From Nonomuraea deserti (GTDB lineage Bacteria; Actinomycetota; Actinomycetes; Streptosporangiales; Streptosporangiaceae): 64,000 nucleotides of DNA. The translations under genes were made by a program, and so were the position numbers. The stretch covers positions 1 through 64,000 of the forward strand of contig NZ_SMKO01000012.1 of assembly GCF_004348685.1 (NCBI RefSeq), read 5' to 3'. Within the stretch, counting starts at the first letter, position 1. Each line of letters begins with the position of its first letter. This document shows positions 59,561 through 64,000 of the stretch, piece by piece. The notes under the pieces are model-generated. The model did not search any database and was not told the DNA's origin. It was given only the letters and a program-made list of their open reading frames with translations.

Positions 59561-59995
59561 TCAGGGTCCGACGAGGGCGCCCACCTCGGCGATGGCGCCG
59601 GCGATGAGACGTGCGTCCAGGTGGGGGAAGTGGATGGCGGGCTTGCTCAGCAACTCCTGGACGCGGGCCTCGTAGGAATCGCGGACCTCCGCCAACAGCG
59701 TCTCTGCGCACTCATCGATGACGGCGTAGACGCCCCGGCCATCGTCCGGGCAGACGTCACGGCGAGCGAGGCCCTTCGCCTCCAGCCGGCTAACCAGGCG
59801 CGTGGTCGAGCTGGGGTTCAGGCCGACTCGCTGGGCGAGGTCGTTGACCCGCAACTCCTTGTCCGACGCCTGGCTCAGGAAGGTCAGCGCCCGGAACTCG
59901 GTCAGCCCGAGCCGGTAGGTATCGGCAAGCCACTTGTCCAGACTCGCGTCCACCGCAGAGGCGAACACCGCCACTTGCGACCAGGCGACACTCAC
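59561..59995 (-). CDS. MarR-family regulator
   Basis: 144 residues from the GTG at 59995 (GGAGG upstream; an ATG at 60040 would add 15). Winged helix: LTEFRALTFLSQ, VNDLAQRVGLNPSSTTRLVS, wing CPDDGRGVYAVI. It probably represses itself and the downstream DsbA operon through the two matching palindromes, releasing on an electrophile or drug. Confidence 0.87.
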   Translation of the reverse strand: MSVAWSQVAVFASAVDASLDKWLADTYRLGLTEFRALTFLSQASDKELRVNDLAQRVGLNPSSTTRLVSRLEAKGLARRDVCPDDGRGVYAVIDECAETLLAEVRDSYEARVQELLSKPAIHFPHLDARLIAGAIAEVGALVGP

Positions 59996-60029
59996 ACTGC
60001 CTCCACGAGAGGCATGCGATCCAGATAGC

Positions 60030-60043
60030 TGCATGTGCATGCA
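60030..60043. promoter_or_regulatory. Candidate MarR operator TGCATGTGCATGCA
   Basis: 14-bp inverted repeat (six base pairs around a TG centre), 35 bases upstream of the marR-type start. The remaining gap to 60239 shows nothing else. Confidence 0.6.
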
Positions 60044-60239
60044 ATTACGCTACCACGGGCCGACCACGAGTCAGCCGAGCCAGGGAGCGCGCGCCGTGGC
60101 CAGCCTGCTCGTGACCGAAAACGGCGCCGAAGAGTTCGGTGACACGTCGAGGCGAGCCCCTGTCCGCCGGAATGGCTGACCCCGAGTGCGGGTACTGAAG
60201 GCGTTCCAGGCCAGGCCCGCGGCGCGGCAGCCGGCCGGC

Positions 60240-62351
60240 TCAGCTGGCGCCCGCGCGGAGCACCTCGCTCAGCCGTCGTCGGCGGCGTAGCGCCGATTCG
60301 ACGGGCACCACGACGGCGACCGCCGCCAGAAACGCGACCGCCACCAGGCCGAGCCCCCACCACGGCGACGCCAGGGCCGGATCGGCGCCGGTGAGCAGGG
60401 CCAGGGCGAGCGAGCCGAACGTCAGGCGGGCGAGCAGCACCCCGAGCAGCGGACCGCCCACAACGGCGACCACCACCGGCGGCAGCAGTTCTCCCGCGGC
60501 GACCCAGCGAGCCTCCCGGGGCCGCAGCCCGAGGGTGCGCAGCCGGGTCAGGGTCCGCCATCGCTCCGGCGCGCCGGCCGCCGAGCCGAGAGCGAGTCCC
60601 AGCAGGCCCAGAACCGGCAGGGTTACCGCCGAGACCCACGCCAACCGCAGCAGTCCCGAGGCCAGCGGCCCATCCGCGGTCCCGTGGCCGACAGCGGCAC
60701 CAAAGGTGAGCGCGTACGAGGCCAAGGCCACGGAGGTCACGAGCACCACCAGCGGCAGCAGCCGGGCCGAGGCCGCCGCCGCCCTTGCGGCCCCGAACAC
60801 CGCCAGCGGCCGGCGCGAGCGCAGAAGCCGCTTGAGCACGAAGCGCGTCCCGAGGGGCAGCGCCCGCGCCAGCATGAGCGCACCCGCGAGCGCGCAGAGG
60901 GCGGGCGCGCTCGCGGGCAGCACCCCGCCACCGATCCCCCGCTGGTACAAAGCGACGAGGGCGCCGGACGCGGCCACCAGCACCCCGGCCTCAAGAGCGG
61001 CCCGCCGCAGTCGTACGGTGTTACGCACCCACCGCCGGGCACTCCTGTTGGCCGGGACGCGGCGATCCCGGGTGGCGCGGGCGGCGGTGAGCGTGCCGAA
61101 CGCCGGTCCGGCGGCGACGGCGGTGACCACCACGGGAGCCGTCCACTCCCAGGAGACCCCCGGCGCGACGGCCCGGGCCAGGCCGAGCCCGGCCGCCGTG
61201 GCCAGCAGCGCCATCACGGCGGATTCGAGCAGCAACTCGCCACCGATCACCGGTAGCGACATCCCTCTCTGCCGGGCGGCTGCCAGGGCGAGGGCGCGGC
61301 GGTGTACCAGCAGGTCGGCGGCGAGCAGCAGGACCAGGACCGCGACGGCGAGCAGGGTGATGAGCAGGACGGACGCCTGCGCGGACGCGGCGTCGACCTG
61401 GGAGCTCACGTTCCGCAACACCCCGTCGAGCCTGGTCTCCCACTTCAACGAGCCGTCCCGGGCGCCGGAGGAGCCGGAGGCCGCCTTGAGCGCGACCACC
61501 CTCGCGGCGACCGACGGGACCGCGTCCCAGCTGAGCCGGACCGGGTCGGGCGTGAACCAGGCGGTACGCCGCAACTCGTCCTGCCTGAAGGCGAGCCGGG
61601 CGTCGGGCAGCGACTCGCGGGACAGCAGCCCGGCGAACCGGGTGCTTCCCGTGCCGTCCGCGCCGGCGACGGGACTCAGCAGCGAAGGGATGAGCCGCCA
61701 GGCGGGATCGGCGCTGTCCCGAGGCCGGAAGATGCCGCTGACCTGGACCTTCTTGTCATTTCCCTGATCGTCGGCCAGTGGGATGTCCGCACCGGGCCGG
61801 ACCTGGAGAGCGGCGGCGTCCGCCTCCGACAGGCCCACCTGCACCGGCCACGGCGGCGCGCCGTAGGGAATCGACGCCGTCTCGGAGCCGGTGGGCCGGG
61901 GCGGGCCGCCCGCGATCCAGGTCACGCCGGGCCCGCCGTCGCGGGCCACATAGGCGAGCTGGAACGTGCGCAGCACGCTGCCATCGGTGATCTTGAGGGT
62001 GGGGCTGGTGACGGTGGCGACGGGTGGATGCAGGGCGGCGCGCAGGCCGGGGCCGAGTTCGTCCGTCGCCCTGGCTCGGAAGTCGTCGACGTCCTCGGCG
62101 AGGCGGGGGTGCCGGACGCGGCTGCCGTTCGGCCCGCCGTCGTCCTCCATGCGGGCGTGGACCTGGAGGTCGCCGCCGTCCCTGCGTACCGCGTCCCGTA
62201 CGGCGGTGTCGGCCGTCGCGGACAACAACGGCGGTATCGCGCCGGCGAGCAACGTGACGACCGCCACCACGACGGCGGCCAGGAGCAACGGCCCGGCGTC
62301 CGTGCGGGCGCGGCCGACGACGCTGGGCCAGTGCGGTGCCGGGATCCTCAT
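60240..62351 (-). CDS. FtsX-type ABC permease
   Basis: 703 residues from the ATG at 62351. One membrane helix near the N-terminus, a large extracytoplasmic domain (about 45-340), then repeated membrane bundles in MacB/FtsX style (LLITLLAVAVLVLLLAADLLV and a C-terminal set ending VAFLAAVAVVVPVE). No ATPase is in view; it should be further right on the operon. ATG overlaps the upstream stop. Confidence 0.82.
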   Translation of the reverse strand: MRIPAPHWPSVVGRARTDAGPLLLAAVVVAVVTLLAGAIPPLLSATADTAVRDAVRRDGGDLQVHARMEDDGGPNGSRVRHPRLAEDVDDFRARATDELGPGLRAALHPPVATVTSPTLKITDGSVLRTFQLAYVARDGGPGVTWIAGGPPRPTGSETASIPYGAPPWPVQVGLSEADAAALQVRPGADIPLADDQGNDKKVQVSGIFRPRDSADPAWRLIPSLLSPVAGADGTGSTRFAGLLSRESLPDARLAFRQDELRRTAWFTPDPVRLSWDAVPSVAARVVALKAASGSSGARDGSLKWETRLDGVLRNVSSQVDAASAQASVLLITLLAVAVLVLLLAADLLVHRRALALAAARQRGMSLPVIGGELLLESAVMALLATAAGLGLARAVAPGVSWEWTAPVVVTAVAAGPAFGTLTAARATRDRRVPANRSARRWVRNTVRLRRAALEAGVLVAASGALVALYQRGIGGGVLPASAPALCALAGALMLARALPLGTRFVLKRLLRSRRPLAVFGAARAAAASARLLPLVVLVTSVALASYALTFGAAVGHGTADGPLASGLLRLAWVSAVTLPVLGLLGLALGSAAGAPERWRTLTRLRTLGLRPREARWVAAGELLPPVVVAVVGGPLLGVLLARLTFGSLALALLTGADPALASPWWGLGLVAVAFLAAVAVVVPVESALRRRRRLSEVLRAGAS

Positions 62352-64000
62352 CACGCCACCCGCAGATACGCGGCATCGGCGAGCCGGGCCTGGACGACGA
62401 CCACCGCGCTCACCGCCAGCGCGCACCCCGCCAGCAGCCCGGTGAGCAGGGCGGCCTCGGCGGCCCACGGCCAGACGGGCACGACCTCGGGAACGGGAGC
62501 GGCGCCGGTGTCGGAGCGGACGAGCAGCGGCGCGACGACGCGGGTGGCCAGCGCGCCGATGACCGCACCCGCCGCGAGCAGCGGCAGCAGGATGCCGACG
62601 TGCTGGCCGAGCAGCACGGTACGGATCTCGCGCCGGGTCATCCCGAGACCCCGCAGGCGCGCAACCTCGACCGCGCGGGCCCGCAGATCGAACGTCACGT
62701 GCAGGACGACCCCGGCGATCATCAGCAGCACCGCGGCCGGTACGAGCAGCCGGAGCACGGCCGGCAGCCCGGCCTGCAGCGGGCCGCCGGTGAGCCGGGC
62801 GGTCTCGGACGCGCGCGTGGTGACGCTGCCGAGTCGGAGATCGGCCGCATCGCCTGTGGCGGGATGGCCGACCCACCACGCGTCCACGGGCACGTCGAAG
62901 TCGCCGCTGACGGCGAGGGCACGGGAGAGGGCGTCGAAGTCGGCCAGGACGGCCGCGGCGCCCGGAGCGGACGGCACGGCCGGCAGCACCTCGGCCACGC
63001 TGACCTGTACGGGGGTGAGGCCGACGGTGAGGTCGAGCCGGGAGCCGCGCCGGGCGCCCACCTCGTCGGCGAAGCGGGCGGAGACGGCGACGGGCACCGG
63101 GCCCGGGGCCGGGAAAGCGGTGGCGACCAGGTTCCTGGCGGCGTCCGGCCGGCCCTTCAACGCGACGGTCGTGGTCATCCTCAGCTCGGTGCCCGCGGAG
63201 GTGCTGGTCAGGGCGACGGCCGGATTGCCGAGCTGCCCGGGGGCCGGCCCGGCTGAGGTGGCGGTCCAGGGCGACGCTGCGGAACCTGTTCCCGTCACGG
63301 TGAGCGTCACGGCGACGCGGCTGTCCCCCGCAGGGGGTTCCGCCAGGGGATCGGAGTGGCCGGTGCCCACGTTCCCCGTCGCGATCGCGAACGGAAGGGA
63401 CACCGCCACCAGCTGGAGCCCTTCGGCCGTCGCGCAGTCCGGCAGCGGATGCGCTTCGCCGTCGAGCGGAATGGGCTCACCGGTGCACGGAGTACGCAGA
63501 CCCGTCGCGTCCTGGAGCAGCAGCCGGGGCGTCACGGTGAGCGGCGTCGTACCGGTCGCCTTCCCGGTCAGGGAGAGCGCGGCTCCGGCCGGGACGGGAA
63601 CGCCGGCGGCGCGCGTCGGCGGCGCGAGGCCGGCGCCCACGGCGCTCCAGGTGCGACCGCCGTTCAGCCGCCCGCGCAGCAGCGCCTCGGCACGAGTGGT
63701 GTCCACGGCGATCAGCCGCGGCGGGTCACCGGCGCCGCCGAGCCACTGCCCGACCGCGATGCCACGATCGGTGGCCGGGCTCACCTCTCCCCCGATGGCC
63801 GCGCCGACCACATTGCCCTGCCCGGCGCCGGGCGGGGCGGTGAGGGTGAGCGCGAGATCGGTGCCGACGGACACATCGGCCTGGTCCTGCTGGGAGCGCT
63901 GCCACGTGGCGTCGAACCCGATCCCGTACGTGGCCGCCGCGCAGCCCAGCCCGATCAGCAGCCCCGCCGCGACCGCCTGTGGCCTGCGGGCGGCCTCGAA
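62351..64000 (-). CDS. FtsX-type ABC permease, 5' end outside window
   Basis: The frame stays open from the stop at 62351 to the right edge; the GTG near 63874 is internal, because upstream codons read AVAAGLLIGLGCAAATYGIG, a membrane helix. Large extracytoplasmic region, then membrane helices with VARLRGLGMTRREIRTVLL, the FtsX cytoplasmic loop motif. Probably the paired permease of the same exporter. Confidence 0.82.
   Translation of the reverse strand, partial: FEAARRPQAVAAGLLIGLGCAAATYGIGFDATWQRSQQDQADVSVGTDLALTLTAPPGAGQGNVVGAAIGGEVSPATDRGIAVGQWLGGAGDPPRLIAVDTTRAEALLRGRLNGGRTWSAVGAGLAPPTRAAGVPVPAGAALSLTGKATGTTPLTVTPRLLLQDATGLRTPCTGEPIPLDGEAHPLPDCATAEGLQLVAVSLPFAIATGNVGTGHSDPLAEPPAGDSRVAVTLTVTGTGSAASPWTATSAGPAPGQLGNPAVALTSTSAGTELRMTTTVALKGRPDAARNLVATAFPAPGPVPVAVSARFADEVGARRGSRLDLTVGLTPVQVSVAEVLPAVPSAPGAAAVLADFDALSRALAVSGDFDVPVDAWWVGHPATGDAADLRLGSVTTRASETARLTGGPLQAGLPAVLRLLVPAAVLLMIAGVVLHVTFDLRARAVEVARLRGLGMTRREIRTVLLGQHVGILLPLLAAGAVIGALATRVVAPLLVRSDTGAAPVPEVVPVWPWAAEAALLTGLLAGCALAVSAVVVVQARLADAAYLRVA

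Overview
The window is high-GC actinobacterial DNA (WhiB regulator, Crp/MarP/Nth/PonA block, GTG starts, many 4-bp ATGA/GTGA gene overlaps). Gene content and order from base 1 to about 29 kb follow the Mycobacterium tuberculosis Rv3649-Rv3683 interval: DECH helicase, Tad pilus genes, ssd, acs, epoxide hydrolase, marP, nudL, nth, crp, metallo-beta-lactamase, RidA, two ArsA-like ATPases, whiB4-like, ponA2-like, metallophosphoesterase. The secreted ricin-lectin enzymes and the SCO3242-type ebo genes suggest a spore-forming actinomycete, perhaps Streptosporangiales. This assignment is an inference.

Layout. 1-4.3 kb: 3' part of a helicase with a repeat-built linker, a membrane-anchored secreted protein, and an 11-unit minisatellite. 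4.3-9.9 kb: leftward Tad locus (ssd, tadA, tadB, tadC, a DUF4244 pilin, TadE and a second TadE-like protein that seems to start at ATC). 10-29 kb: housekeeping and stress genes ending in tRNA-Pro(CGG). 29.2-30.9 kb: decayed genes beside the tRNA (IS5-type remnant, frameshifted coiled-coil gene) and a small secreted protein. This is where the conserved backbone ends.

31-57 kb is the notable accessory region. A leftward ribose/inositol-type ABC importer with a TIM-barrel isomerase and a giant secreted ThuA/PQQ-dehydrogenase protein diverges from a rightward seven-gene operon. That operon has an inositol-phosphate-synthase-like cyclase, a UbiA-type prenyltransferase (EboC), a TIM-barrel isomerase, EboA, a TatD hydrolase (EboB), EboE and EboF. 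Next come leftward genes for a ThuA/DUF1080 protein (frameshifted), a PQQ sugar dehydrogenase and a beta-helix enzyme, then a rightward FadR-type regulator and a secreted esterase. Five of the secreted enzymes end in almost the same ricin-B lectin domain. A palindrome, TAAGC-NN-GCTTA, with at most one mismatch per site, lies in the regulatory regions of the importer/ebo pair, the giant ThuA protein and the beta-helix/FadR pair. My reading is one regulon: lectin-tethered extracellular oxidation and cleavage of a sugar, uptake of a product, and cytoplasmic conversion to a prenylated or exported cyclitol-like metabolite.

57.4-64 kb: a DJ-1/PfpI protein; a MarR-controlled operon (DsbA-like, nucleoside deaminase, broken SMR pump) with a matching pair of palindromes; and two FtsX-type ABC permeases running off the window end.
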